Shown in pieces: positions 34,740-42,799 of a stretch of DNA of 64,000 bases. Each line of letters begins with the position of its first letter. Position 1 is the stretch's first letter. The DNA comes from Rhodopseudomonas sp. (lineage in GTDB: Bacteria; Pseudomonadota; Alphaproteobacteria; Rhizobiales; Xanthobacteraceae). Both the position numbers and the translations under genes were made by a program. The notes below the pieces were generated by a model. The model made no database searches and was not told the DNA's origin. It saw nothing but the letters and a program-made list of their open reading frames with translations. The DNA is taken from contig NZ_JACABA010000003.1 of NCBI RefSeq assembly GCF_013377015.1, positions 427,647-491,646 on the forward strand, given 5' to 3'.

Positions 34740-35324
34740 TTAGCGTAGACCGTCTTCACCCTTGATCTCTGCGACCGTCAATCCGCCGACGCGCGGCAGC
34801 GGCCTGCCGCTGTCGGTGACAGCGACCGCCACCATGATTTCATTTGCGCGCGGCGCGTCATTGATTTGCACTTCCATACCGTCGAAGTGGCTGCGCACGA
34901 AGGCCGCATCCTTGTGGCCGAGCGGGATATCCAGCGTCGTCCCCGGCCCGCTCCGCTTTTTCGACGACGGAATCAGTGCCGCGCCCTTGCCGAGCACCTT
35001 GCGCACCGGCGCGCCCATCTTGGGGTGCAGGATCGCCGCCGCATGCTCGAGTTCGCCGTTCTCACCGACCGCGGCGGCCTTGCCGTAGCTCTGCGCCTTG
35101 GCGCCGTCGATTCCCAATGCCGCGACCGCCCGCTGCGCCAGCAACTCGCCGAGTTCCTCGCCGATCGCAATCAGCGGCGACAGATCCTCGACGTACCTGC
35201 CTGCGAACGGGTTTTCGATTACCGCTATGGCCGCCGCCCGTCGGGTCGGTGGTGCGACCGTCTGCCCCATTTCAAGATAGGTCTCCTCGACCACCGTGAC
35301 GATCTTGCGTATGACCGCGCTCAT
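34740..35324 (-). CDS. DUF1185 'amino acid synthesis' family protein
   Basis: A 194-residue protein with GGGCGGA ribosome site. Recognisable family segments are VVEETYLEMGQTVAPPTRRAA, NPFAGRYVEDLSPL, GEELGELLAQRA, YGKAAAVGENGELEHAAAIL and HPKMGAPVRKVLG. This family (named amino acid synthesis protein or DUF1185 in databases) has no established reaction that I know of. It sits 33 bp after the UPF0280 gene and 26 bp before the binding-protein gene within the nicotinate operon, so a role in turning over the ring-opened product is possible. Confidence 0.75.
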   Translation of the reverse strand: MSAVIRKIVTVVEETYLEMGQTVAPPTRRAAAIAVIENPFAGRYVEDLSPLIAIGEELGELLAQRAVAALGIDGAKAQSYGKAAAVGENGELEHAAAILHPKMGAPVRKVLGKGAALIPSSKKRSGPGTTLDIPLGHKDAAFVRSHFDGMEVQINDAPRANEIMVAVAVTDSGRPLPRVGGLTVAEIKGEDGLR

Positions 35325-35357
35325 CGTTGTCCGCCCCGCTGCCTGATACCGCCGATC

Positions 35358-36269
35358 TCACACATGTATCACGCCTTCCGCTGCCGAGTGGCGGAGTATC
35401 GGACGAAATTCGGGCGTTTGGATCGCTTTCGTCCCCACTCCAATCAGCTCGCCCTGCAAGCGCAATGCGGCGCCCTCGATCAATCCTGCGCCGAGCAGCT
35501 GTCGTGCGCGAGCGGCGCCAGCTTCGAGTGCGTCGTCGACCTCGTCGCGTGACAATTCCCCGACATCGCGGGTGACCAGGCGCGCGCCAAGATCGCTGTC
35601 AGGCTGCAAATCGCATGCCCGGCAACGGAGGATCGCAGGGTGTCCGGGCAAATCGACCGCGTTGGCAATGACGGTGGCTGCGGCGTCGGCCTGCGACGCG
35701 GCCCGCGCCAGCACGGTGACGGCATCGGCAATGCCGAGCGAGAAACTGCGGCCGTGGCGGCCACTGGTCGCGATCCCGCGCGTCGGGTCATCAGCATCGA
35801 TGGTCATGGTCCGTAGCGAGCCGGGCACGTCCGGCCGGTCGGCAAGGCCCACCGTAAAATTTTCGGGGCCGGCGAGATGCAGCGCGATGTCGCCGCCATT
35901 GTTGACGTAGGCGCGCGAAAGTTGCGCATTCTCGGTCATCGCCGCAAGGATCTCTTCTGCGACGGCGCCCGCGACCGCCGCCATCGGCGTGATGAAGCCA
36001 TCCGCGGCAAACGACGCCACCGCATGATGCATGCGGCGCGCGACCAAGCCTAGCAGCAGGCACCGCGTCGAGGTGGCGGCGGTGCGCAACAGCGGCAGTT
36101 CCGCGCAAAGCTCGTCGAGCAGACCAGTGAAGCGGCGCATAGCGGCTCCATACGCCGCGTGAACGTCTGCGTTGCTCCCGCTCGCTTCGATGATCAAATC
36201 AATTGGACCATCCTGCAGATGCAGCCGCTTGCCGTCGGCGAGAAAATTTATCTGCGGGGTCCTTGTCAC
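35358..36269 (-). CDS. UPF0280-family protein, GTG start overlapping the reductase stop
   Basis: A 303-residue protein. I chose GTG 36269, which overlaps the preceding TGA and has GGGAGA 6 bases upstream; GTG 36275 is also possible, and the open frame further upstream is antisense-free nonsense within the reductase gene. Family segments: GPIDLIIEASGSN, RRMHHAVASFAADGFITPMA, AVAGAVAEEILAAM, RAYVNNGGDIALHLAG, and GIATSGRHGRSFSLGIADAV. The NNGGDIALHL and GIATSGRxGRS elements recall ApbE flavin transferases, to which UPF0280 is distantly related. Function unknown. Tight coupling to 6-hydroxynicotinate reductase suggests it acts on that enzyme or on its product. Confidence 0.78.
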   Translation of the reverse strand: MTRTPQINFLADGKRLHLQDGPIDLIIEASGSNADVHAAYGAAMRRFTGLLDELCAELPLLRTAATSTRCLLLGLVARRMHHAVASFAADGFITPMAAVAGAVAEEILAAMTENAQLSRAYVNNGGDIALHLAGPENFTVGLADRPDVPGSLRTMTIDADDPTRGIATSGRHGRSFSLGIADAVTVLARAASQADAAATVIANAVDLPGHPAILRCRACDLQPDSDLGARLVTRDVGELSRDEVDDALEAGAARARQLLGAGLIEGAALRLQGELIGVGTKAIQTPEFRPILRHSAAEGVIHV

Positions 36270-37717
36270 GTCCACTCTCCCGGCTTGGGGGACGCAGGCA
36301 TCTGCAGCATCTCGATATTGTCCTTCACCGACGCCAGCGGACGAACGTGATCCATGTGGCCGCCGAGGGCCGCATAGTCCGACAGCCGCAGCGTGAACTC
36401 GATCGGCGCCACCAGCGCCGGGGTTGGGACATAGCCGAAGGCACGCGCCGGCAATCGGGTGACATCGACCATGTAGGTGATGCCGCCGCCCGGCCAAACA
36501 TAGACCGGCGCACCGCCGGCGGTGACCCGGGTCAGGGCATCCTTCACCGAGCGTGTCAGCCGAACCGGATTGTCGGTGACGCCGGCGCGCAGCGATCCGC
36601 CGGCGCCCGCCATGAACAGCACGGTGCACAGCGCCGGCTCGCAATTCTCCTTGATTCGCTCGACCGACGCCTGCAATTCGGGCGGCATCTGCTTTTCGAC
36701 GGGTTTCAGCGCCGCATCGAGTTGGTAGAACGCGGCATGTTCTCCGGTCGTGCTGACCATCAGCATGGTCAAGCCGGCGCGCGCCTTTTTCGCATCGAAT
36801 GAACCGAGCACCGAGAGCGGATCGGAAATATTCGTCCCGCCCCAACCGGTACCGGGCTCGGCGACCTGAAAATAGCGGCCCGGCGTCGACCGCCGCCCCT
36901 TCATTTTGATCCCGGTGTCAGGAATATCGAGCATTTTTCCGGCCTGGTGCTCGCTGAGCACCCCGGTGATGTGATCATCCACCACCACCACCTCATCGAC
37001 CTTGCCCTGCCATTGCTTGGCGAACATCCCGATGGTCGCCGAACCGCAGCCGACCCGCATCCGTTCCTCGTGAACACCGTTGACGATCGGAGCATGACCA
37101 GCCTGCACCACCACCGTGGCGCCGCCATCGATCGTCAGCTCGACCGGCTTGCAATTGCTCAGATCCATCAACGCATCGCAGGTGACGCGGCCTTCCTTCT
37201 TGGAGCCGCCGGTGAGGTGATGGACGCCGCCCAGCGACAGCATCTGCGAGCCGTATTCGCTGGTGGTGACATGGCCGATCGCTTCGCCCTGCGCCCGCAC
37301 CGTCGCGGTCTCGGGTCCGAGATAGCGGTCGGTGTCGATCTTCACCTTGACGCCGCAATAGCTGAAGATGCCCTCGGTCACCACCGTGACCATGTCGACG
37401 CCGTCGATCTCCGAAGAAACGATGAAGGGCGCGGGCTTGTAATCTGGATAGGTGGTGCCGGCGCCGACCGCCGTCACGAAGATATGCGGCTCGTGAACGA
37501 TCTTGCCATCCCAGTCGCCTGTGGTCTGGAACGGCACCAGCCGTCCGCCGTGCGACACCGTGCGCTGCAGCAGGATATGCGGATCGACCCGCACCAACTG
37601 ACCATCGAGATTAGCGTAACGGTCGCAGGCACCCGCCGCCCCCGGCTTGATGTAGCACATCACCGGGCAGGCGTCGCAGCGGATCTTGTCGTCGGCAGCG
37701 GTCGGTTCGGTCGACAT
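36266..37717 (-). CDS. hnr: 6-hydroxynicotinate reductase
   Basis: A 483-residue protein from ATG 37717 (GTG 37729 possible). An N-terminal cysteine cluster, CDACPVMCYIKPGAAGACDRY, suits an iron-sulfur centre. Later segments are VTEGIFSYCGVKVKIDTDRY, TSEYGSQMLSLGGVHHLTGG, VTCDALMDLSNC, EERMRVGCGSATIGMFAKQW and GRYFQVAEPGTGWGGTNISD. These match the database family called 6-hydroxynicotinate reductase, which reduces 6-hydroxynicotinate to 1,4,5,6-tetrahydro-6-oxonicotinate, the substrate of enamidase. It opens the long operon that ends with marR. The enzyme in Eubacterium barkeri is ferredoxin dependent; the donor here is unknown. Confidence 0.82.
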   Translation of the reverse strand: MSTEPTAADDKIRCDACPVMCYIKPGAAGACDRYANLDGQLVRVDPHILLQRTVSHGGRLVPFQTTGDWDGKIVHEPHIFVTAVGAGTTYPDYKPAPFIVSSEIDGVDMVTVVTEGIFSYCGVKVKIDTDRYLGPETATVRAQGEAIGHVTTSEYGSQMLSLGGVHHLTGGSKKEGRVTCDALMDLSNCKPVELTIDGGATVVVQAGHAPIVNGVHEERMRVGCGSATIGMFAKQWQGKVDEVVVVDDHITGVLSEHQAGKMLDIPDTGIKMKGRRSTPGRYFQVAEPGTGWGGTNISDPLSVLGSFDAKKARAGLTMLMVSTTGEHAAFYQLDAALKPVEKQMPPELQASVERIKENCEPALCTVLFMAGAGGSLRAGVTDNPVRLTRSVKDALTRVTAGGAPVYVWPGGGITYMVDVTRLPARAFGYVPTPALVAPIEFTLRLSDYAALGGHMDHVRPLASVKDNIEMLQMPASPKPGEWT

Positions 37718-37826
37718 GAACGAGCTCACGGGCCGGCGTCGATCTGCCGGACGGCCAGATAGTTAGCGACGCGTCGAAAACGTAGTTGAGCGGCTTCGAT
37801 GATTCGCGGCTGCTCCGCCGCAGCTT

Positions 37827-37840
37827 GTTTGTATACGAAC
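37827..37840. promoter_or_regulatory. Nicotinate-locus palindrome, copy 2 (GTTTGTATACGAAC)
   Basis: Matches GTTTGTNNACAAAC at 11 of 12 specified bases. It lies about 110 bp upstream of the reductase start, in the 335-bp divergent region. Confidence 0.65.
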
Positions 37841-37925
37841 GATGTTGCGGTCGGCGCCGGTTGCTGTCAAGCCGCTTGCGTTCGGCGACCAGCCACTGCC
37901 GAATAATAGCTCATTTGCCTCGCCG

Positions 37926-37939
37926 GATTGTTCACAAAC
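37926..37939. promoter_or_regulatory. Nicotinate-locus palindrome, copy 3 (GATTGTTCACAAAC)
   Basis: Matches the consensus at 11 of 12 specified bases and lies midway between the divergent operons. Confidence 0.5.
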
Positions 37940-37976
37940 CGGGCAGCGGCTTCTGCGCAGGCAGCCGCGCTTGCAC

Positions 37977-37990
37977 GTTTGTGTACAAAC
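37977..37990. promoter_or_regulatory. Nicotinate-locus palindrome, copy 4 (GTTTGTGTACAAAC)
   Basis: A complete match to GTTTGTNNACAAAC, about 62 bp upstream of the nicotinate dehydrogenase start. The position is suited to repression of the dehydrogenase promoter. Confidence 0.7.
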
Positions 37991-38052
37991 GGTATCTTCC
38001 GACGAGACAACGCGACTGATTGCAGTGCAAACGCCAAGCCTGGACCACAAGC

Positions 38053-38535
38053 ATGACGGAGCCGCCGATCCGCCTCAACGTCAACGGCAAAACGCATGAC
38101 GTCGCGGCCGCCCCGGACACCGCTTTGCTTTATGTGCTGCGCAATGATCTCGCATTGAACGGACCTAAATTCGGCTGCGGGCTCGGCGAATGCGGCGCCT
38201 GCACCGTGTTGATCGACGGCGTTGCCGCGCGGTCCTGCGTGATCCCGATCGAAGGCTGCGTCGGACGCGCGATCGTCACGCTCGAGGGGCTCGGCTCACG
38301 CGATCACCTCGACCCGGTGCAACAGGCCTTCGTTACCGAGCAGGCCGCGCAATGCGGCTATTGCCTAAACGGCATGATCATGACCGCGAAGGCGCTGCTG
38401 CTACGCACCTCCCATCCGTCGGAAACCGAGGTTCTGGAAGCGTTGCGCTACAATCTTTGCCGCTGCGGCGCGCATATTGAAATCACCCGCGCGGTGATGC
38501 GGGCTGCCGGTCATGCCGTCGAGGCGCAGGGTTGA
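38053..38535 (+). CDS. nicA: Nicotinate dehydrogenase small subunit, two [2Fe-2S] clusters
   Basis: A 160-residue protein from ATG 38053. The plant-type ferredoxin domain has Cys42, Cys47, Cys50 and Cys62 (FGCGLGECGACTVLIDG), and the C-terminal helical domain has QCGYCLNGM (Cys101, Cys104) and LCRCGAH (Cys136, Cys138). This is the electron-transfer subunit of molybdenum hydroxylases of the NicA/IorA kind. It carries electrons from the molybdenum site in the large subunit to the heme domain. The stop overlaps the next start (TGATG), consistent with equimolar synthesis. Confidence 0.9.
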   Translation: MTEPPIRLNVNGKTHDVAAAPDTALLYVLRNDLALNGPKFGCGLGECGACTVLIDGVAARSCVIPIEGCVGRAIVTLEGLGSRDHLDPVQQAFVTEQAAQCGYCLNGMIMTAKALLLRTSHPSETEVLEALRYNLCRCGAHIEITRAVMRAAGHAVEAQG

Positions 38536-41500
38536 TGACCTCAGCCGCTGCCGACAGCTCGCATTCCGGATCGCTGTCCGTCTTCCGTCCGGCCGCTTCG
38601 GCCGGCGCAGGCGGCTTCGAGACGTTCATCAAGATTACCGCCGACGGCGCGGTCACGGCTTTCAACGGTCACGTCGATCTCGGAACGGGGATTCGCACCG
38701 CGCTGGCCCAGATCGTCGCCGAAGAACTCGACGTTTCATTTGCGCGCGTTGTCGTCGTGCTCGGCGATACCTCGCGTGTGCCCAACCAGGGCGCGACCAT
38801 CGCCAGCGAAACCATTCAAATCACCGCCGTTCCGCTGCGCAACGCCGCAGCGCAAGCCCGGCATTTCCTATTGGCGCGTGCCGCACAACGGCTTGAGCTG
38901 CCGGTGGACGATCTGTCCATCGAAGATGGCCTGGTTCGCGGACGCGACAACCGCAGCGTCAGCTACGGTGAGTTGATCGGCGGCGAAACCATCAGGCTGG
39001 AACTGTCGGACGACGTCCAGGTCAAGGCGGTGGAGTCCTACGCCATTGTCGGCCAGTCGGTGCCGCGCGTCGACCTGCCGGCGAAGGCCACCGGCGAGCT
39101 GGTCTATGTCCACGACATGCGCGTGCCCGGCATGCTGCACGGCCGCGTCGTGCGCCCGCCCTATGCGGGGGTCGACGCCGGCCCCTTCGTCGGCACCAGC
39201 CTGATCGCGATCGACGAGGCCTCGGTCAGCCACATCCCCGGGCTGGTCGGCGTGGTCAGGGTCGACGATTTCGTCGGCGTCGTCGCCGAGCGCGAGGAAA
39301 ACGCCGTCAAGGCCGCGGCGCAACTCAAGGTCAGCTGGAAGCCAACGCCAACGCTGCCGGATTTGAAGGACATCGCGACCGCGCTGCGCGCCAACCCGTC
39401 GACGCCGCGGACCCTGATCGACAAGGGCGACGTCGACGCCGCCATCGCCGCGGCCGAGACGCCGATGCAACGGACCTATATCTGGCCCTACCAGATGCAC
39501 GGTTCGATCGGGCCATCCTGCGCGGTCGCAGACTATCGCGACGACGGCGTTCGTGTCTGGTCCGGCACGCAGAACCCGCACCTCCTGCGGACCGATCTGG
39601 CGCTGCTGTTGGCACGGCCGGAAGCCGAGATCGACGTGGTCCGACTCGAAGCGGCAGGCTGCTATGGCCGCAACTGCGCCGACGACGTCACCGCCGACGC
39701 GGTGCTGCTGTCGCGCGCGGTCGGACGCCCGGTCCGGGTCCAGCTGACCCGCGAACAGGAGCACGCCTGGGAGCCGAAGGGCACCGCGCAACTGATGGAC
39801 GTCAATGGCGGGCTCACCGCCGATGGCGGCGTCGCCGGCTATGATTTTGCGACGCGCTATCCGTCGAACGGCGCGCCGACCCTGGCGCTGCTGCTCACGG
39901 GCATCGTCGCACCAACGCCGGCGGTGTTCGAAATGGGCGACCGCACCGCGATCCCGCCCTATGATTACGAGAACATGCGCGTGGTGGCCCACGATATGCC
40001 GCCGATCGTGCGCGCATCATGGCTTCGCGGCGTCTCGGCGCTGCCGAACACCTTCGCCCATGAATCCTATATCGACGAACTGGCAACCGAAGCCGGCGTC
40101 GATCCGATCGAATATCGTCTGAGATATTTGAAGGATTCCCGAGCGATCGATCTCGTCAACGCTGTTGCCGAGCGCGCCGGCTGGGTGCCGCGTCCGGTAT
40201 GGCAAGAGCCTGTTGCCGAGGGTGACATCGTGCGTGGGCGGGGCTTTGCCTACGCGCTTTATGTGCACAGTAAATTTCCGGGCTATGGCGCCGCATGGTC
40301 GGCCTGGATCGCCGACGTCGCCGTCAACAAGGCGACCGGCGAGGTCAGCGTCACCCGCGTTGTGGCGGGTCAGGATTCCGGCCTGATGATCAACCCCGAT
40401 GGGGTCCGCCATCAGATCCATGGCAACGTCATCCAGTCGACCAGCCGCGCACTGATGGAAGAGGTGTCGTTCGGCCGCAACGCGGTCGCGAGCCGTGAAT
40501 GGGGCGCCTACCCGATCATCAGCTTTGCGGACGTGCCGAAGATCGACGTGCTCATGTTGCCGCGGCAGGATCAACCGCCGCTCGGCGTCGGCGAATCCGC
40601 GTCGGTCCCGAGCGCCGCGGCGATCGCCAACGCGATCTTCGACGCCACCGGGGTGCGGTTTCGCGAGCCCCCGTTCACCCCGGAGCGTATTCTCAAAGGA
40701 CTGCGTGGCGACGAGCAGCAGGCGCCCCCCGCAACGCCGATCGCAGCGCCCGCACCGCCTACTCCGAACGATCGCTGGCGCAATCCGTTCGTCGGGCGGC
40801 GCAGCGTCGCAGCGACCATCGTCGCGCTTTCCGTCGCGGCGATTGGCGTCGCGGCAGCGCTGCTGCCGGGACGGTCGATCGCTCCGGTGGCCCGGCCGGA
40901 TCCGTCGGTCTATTCGGCCGCGACGATCGCGCGAGGGCAGCAATTGGCCGCGCTCGGCAATTGCATGGTCTGCCACACCCAGGCGAACGGCGTCGTCAAT
41001 GCCGGCGGCCGCGCCATCGCCACGCCGTTCGGCACGATCTACAGCACCAACATCACGCCCGACTCCGAAACCGGGATCGGCGCCTGGTCCTATCCGGCGT
41101 TCGAGCGCGCGATGCGCGACGGCATCCATCGCGACGGCCGGCAGCTTTATCCGGCGTTTCCGTATTCGCATTTCGCCAAGACCAACGACGCCGACCTGCA
41201 GGCGCTCTACGCTTATCTGATGGCCGAGACCCCGATCCGCGCTGAAAACCGCGCGACCGAACTGCGGTTTCCCTTCAACTGGCGCCCGCTGATGGCGGGA
41301 TGGAATGCGCTGTTCCACCGGGCTGAATTGCTCGAAGCCGATCCGACCAAATCCGAGCTGTGGAATCGCGGCGCCTATCTGGTCGAGGGCCTCGGCCATT
41401 GCGGCGTTTGCCATTCGCCGCGCAACGCATTCGGCGCGGAAAAGACCAACGCCTATCTGGCCGGTGGCTTCGCCGAGGGCTGGGAAGCGCCGCCATTGAC

Positions 41501-42089
41501 GTCGCTGTCCCGCGCGCCGATCCCCTGGAGTGAAGACGAACTGTTCACCTATCTGCGGACGGGGGAATCCCGCTTTCACGGCGTCGCGGCGGGCCCGATG
41601 GCGCCGGTGGTGAGGGGGCTCGCAGGGCTGCCCGAGCATGATATTCGCGCCATGGCGGTCTACCTGAGTTCGTTCAACGACGTCGCCATCACTCCGTCAG
41701 CCCAAGACGAACTGGCCTCCAAACTTGAGCTCTCGACGGGGACAAGGACGGTCTCGGCTTCGCAGATCGGTGCGCGGCTCTATGAAGGCGCCTGCGCGGT
41801 TTGCCATCGAGTCGGGGGACCAGCGCTATTCGGCAGCCGGCCATCGCTCGCGTTGAACAGTAATCTGCACAGCGACACGCCGGGCAACCTGATCCGGATC
41901 ATTCTGCACGGCATCGCATCCCCGGTCTCCAGCGATCTCGGATACATGCCGGCATTCAAGGACAGCCTGAACAACGACCAGGTGGCCGAGTTGGCGTCCT
42001 ATCTCCGGCAGCGTTTCGCCCCGGACAAGCGGCCCTGGGTCGATCTGCATGCGGCGGTGGATCAGGCCAGACGAGCAGCATCCGATTGA
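38535..42089 (+). CDS. nicB: Nicotinate dehydrogenase large subunit: molybdopterin domain fused to triheme cytochrome c
   Basis: A 1184-residue protein, the length of Pseudomonas putida NicB. Residues ~1-740 form a molybdenum hydroxylase domain (AFNGHVDLGTGIRTALAQIV, TIASETIQ, YGRNCADDVTADAVL and the C-terminal PPLGVGESASVPSAAAIANA). A Pro/Ala linker and one hydrophobic helix (SVAATIVALSVAAIGVAAAL, ~755-775) lead to a cytochrome c domain with three heme sites: CMVCH (Cys810), CGVCH (Cys956) and CAVCH (Cys1087). It hydroxylates nicotinate at C6 using water and passes electrons through the hemes to the respiratory chain. The identification of nicotinate rather than another N-heterocycle rests on the reductase and enamidase genes nearby. 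Confidence 0.88.
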   Translation: MTSAAADSSHSGSLSVFRPAASAGAGGFETFIKITADGAVTAFNGHVDLGTGIRTALAQIVAEELDVSFARVVVVLGDTSRVPNQGATIASETIQITAVPLRNAAAQARHFLLARAAQRLELPVDDLSIEDGLVRGRDNRSVSYGELIGGETIRLELSDDVQVKAVESYAIVGQSVPRVDLPAKATGELVYVHDMRVPGMLHGRVVRPPYAGVDAGPFVGTSLIAIDEASVSHIPGLVGVVRVDDFVGVVAEREENAVKAAAQLKVSWKPTPTLPDLKDIATALRANPSTPRTLIDKGDVDAAIAAAETPMQRTYIWPYQMHGSIGPSCAVADYRDDGVRVWSGTQNPHLLRTDLALLLARPEAEIDVVRLEAAGCYGRNCADDVTADAVLLSRAVGRPVRVQLTREQEHAWEPKGTAQLMDVNGGLTADGGVAGYDFATRYPSNGAPTLALLLTGIVAPTPAVFEMGDRTAIPPYDYENMRVVAHDMPPIVRASWLRGVSALPNTFAHESYIDELATEAGVDPIEYRLRYLKDSRAIDLVNAVAERAGWVPRPVWQEPVAEGDIVRGRGFAYALYVHSKFPGYGAAWSAWIADVAVNKATGEVSVTRVVAGQDSGLMINPDGVRHQIHGNVIQSTSRALMEEVSFGRNAVASREWGAYPIISFADVPKIDVLMLPRQDQPPLGVGESASVPSAAAIANAIFDATGVRFREPPFTPERILKGLRGDEQQAPPATPIAAPAPPTPNDRWRNPFVGRRSVAATIVALSVAAIGVAAALLPGRSIAPVARPDPSVYSAATIARGQQLAALGNCMVCHTQANGVVNAGGRAIATPFGTIYSTNITPDSETGIGAWSYPAFERAMRDGIHRDGRQLYPAFPYSHFAKTNDADLQALYAYLMAETPIRAENRATELRFPFNWRPLMAGWNALFHRAELLEADPTKSELWNRGAYLVEGLGHCGVCHSPRNAFGAEKTNAYLAGGFAEGWEAPPLTSLSRAPIPWSEDELFTYLRTGESRFHGVAAGPMAPVVRGLAGLPEHDIRAMAVYLSSFNDVAITPSAQDELASKLELSTGTRTVSASQIGARLYEGACAVCHRVGGPALFGSRPSLALNSNLHSDTPGNLIRIILHGIASPVSSDLGYMPAFKDSLNNDQVAELASYLRQRFAPDKRPWVDLHAAVDQARRAASD

Positions 42090-42603
42090 TCTGCGAAAGC
42101 GGGTGCCGGTCGCACTGCGTCAATCGCGATAGAATGTGGGTGCTGAATGAAATATGCCCCGATCTGCGGGGCGTTGACCCTTCTAGATTTTGATTCTTTT
42201 CGAATAGGACGCTTTGACCCAGGCGCCGATCGATCACGAGACCCCACGCCGAAGCGCACTCCAGATTCAGAACTTTCAGCGGAAGGAACGAAATTTTCGG
42301 CCGAATGTCTGGCGCGAAGCGCCTCCGGGGTACTCGCCTCGAGTAGCATGCGCATCGCGCCGAGCAACTTGTTATCGTTTCAGACGCAGCATTTCCTCAT
42401 TCATTGGCTCGAAGCAGCGGTTGTCGGCGTTCCGCCTTCCTGACACCGATCTCCGGGTTCGCCGTCGCCGGCCCCCTATAGAATTCCTATAACTTCGCCC
42501 CCGCCTCCCTCTCGAAAGCCTACACGCCGAGTGGCAAATGTCGGCAAGCAGGCAACCGGACACACCGTTCCAGCCTGCGATCACCGAGCCCAAGGAGCGC
42601 CCC
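42090..42603. promoter_or_regulatory. Intergenic region between nicB and the kdp operon
   Basis: About 510 bases without a supported gene. A hairpin GCCCCG-ATCTG-CGGGGC at 42157-42173 lies about 70 bp after nicB but lacks an immediate T-run, so it is a weak terminator candidate. An imperfect palindrome TATAGAATTCCTATA at 42477-42491, 113 bp before the first kdp ORF, could be part of the kdp promoter or a KdpE site. Confidence 0.4.
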
Positions 42604-42687
42604 ATGCTCGACATCATCATGCTTGCGATCGGCCTCGGCCTGTTCGCGCTGTCGGTCGGCTACGCCTATGGCTGCGAATGGCTGTGA
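42604..42687 (+). CDS. Small kdp leader membrane peptide (27 aa)
   Basis: ATG 42604 to TGA 42687 encodes MLDIIMLAIGLGLFALSVGY followed by AYGCEWL. It is nearly all one hydrophobic helix ending in a Tyr/Cys/Trp patch. It lies 10 bp before kdpF, which has its own GAGGAGA ribosome site. I recall similar short ORFs before kdpF in rhizobial genomes, usually unannotated. It may be an extra single-helix subunit of the Kdp complex beside KdpF; no function is established. Confidence 0.6.
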   Translation: MLDIIMLAIGLGLFALSVGYAYGCEWL

Positions 42688-42697
42688 GGAGACCACC

Positions 42698-42787
42698 ATG
42701 ACAATCGATTACACGCTCGCCGGGATCGTTTCTGCGGCGCTGTTGATCTACCTGACCTACGCGCTGCTGCGTCCCGAGCGATTCTGA
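42698..42787 (+). CDS. kdpF: Potassium-transporting ATPase subunit KdpF
   Basis: A 29-residue single-helix peptide (DYTLAGIVSAALLIYLTYAL, ending LRPERF) of the size and character of KdpF, with GAGGAGA before its ATG. KdpF stabilises the KdpABC complex in the inner membrane. The gene lies 12 bp before kdpA. Confidence 0.85.
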   Translation: MTIDYTLAGIVSAALLIYLTYALLRPERF

Positions 42788-42799
42788 AAGGCGCCTCCC

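Noticed and set aside
36273..36845. Upstream extension of the UPF0280 frame
   Set aside because: It overlaps the 6-hydroxynicotinate reductase gene and has no family similarity; the overlapping GTG start is sufficient.
42157..42173. Hairpin GCCCCG-ATCTG-CGGGGC as terminator of nicB
   Set aside because: Stem is good but no T-run follows directly, so I mention it only within the intergenic entry.
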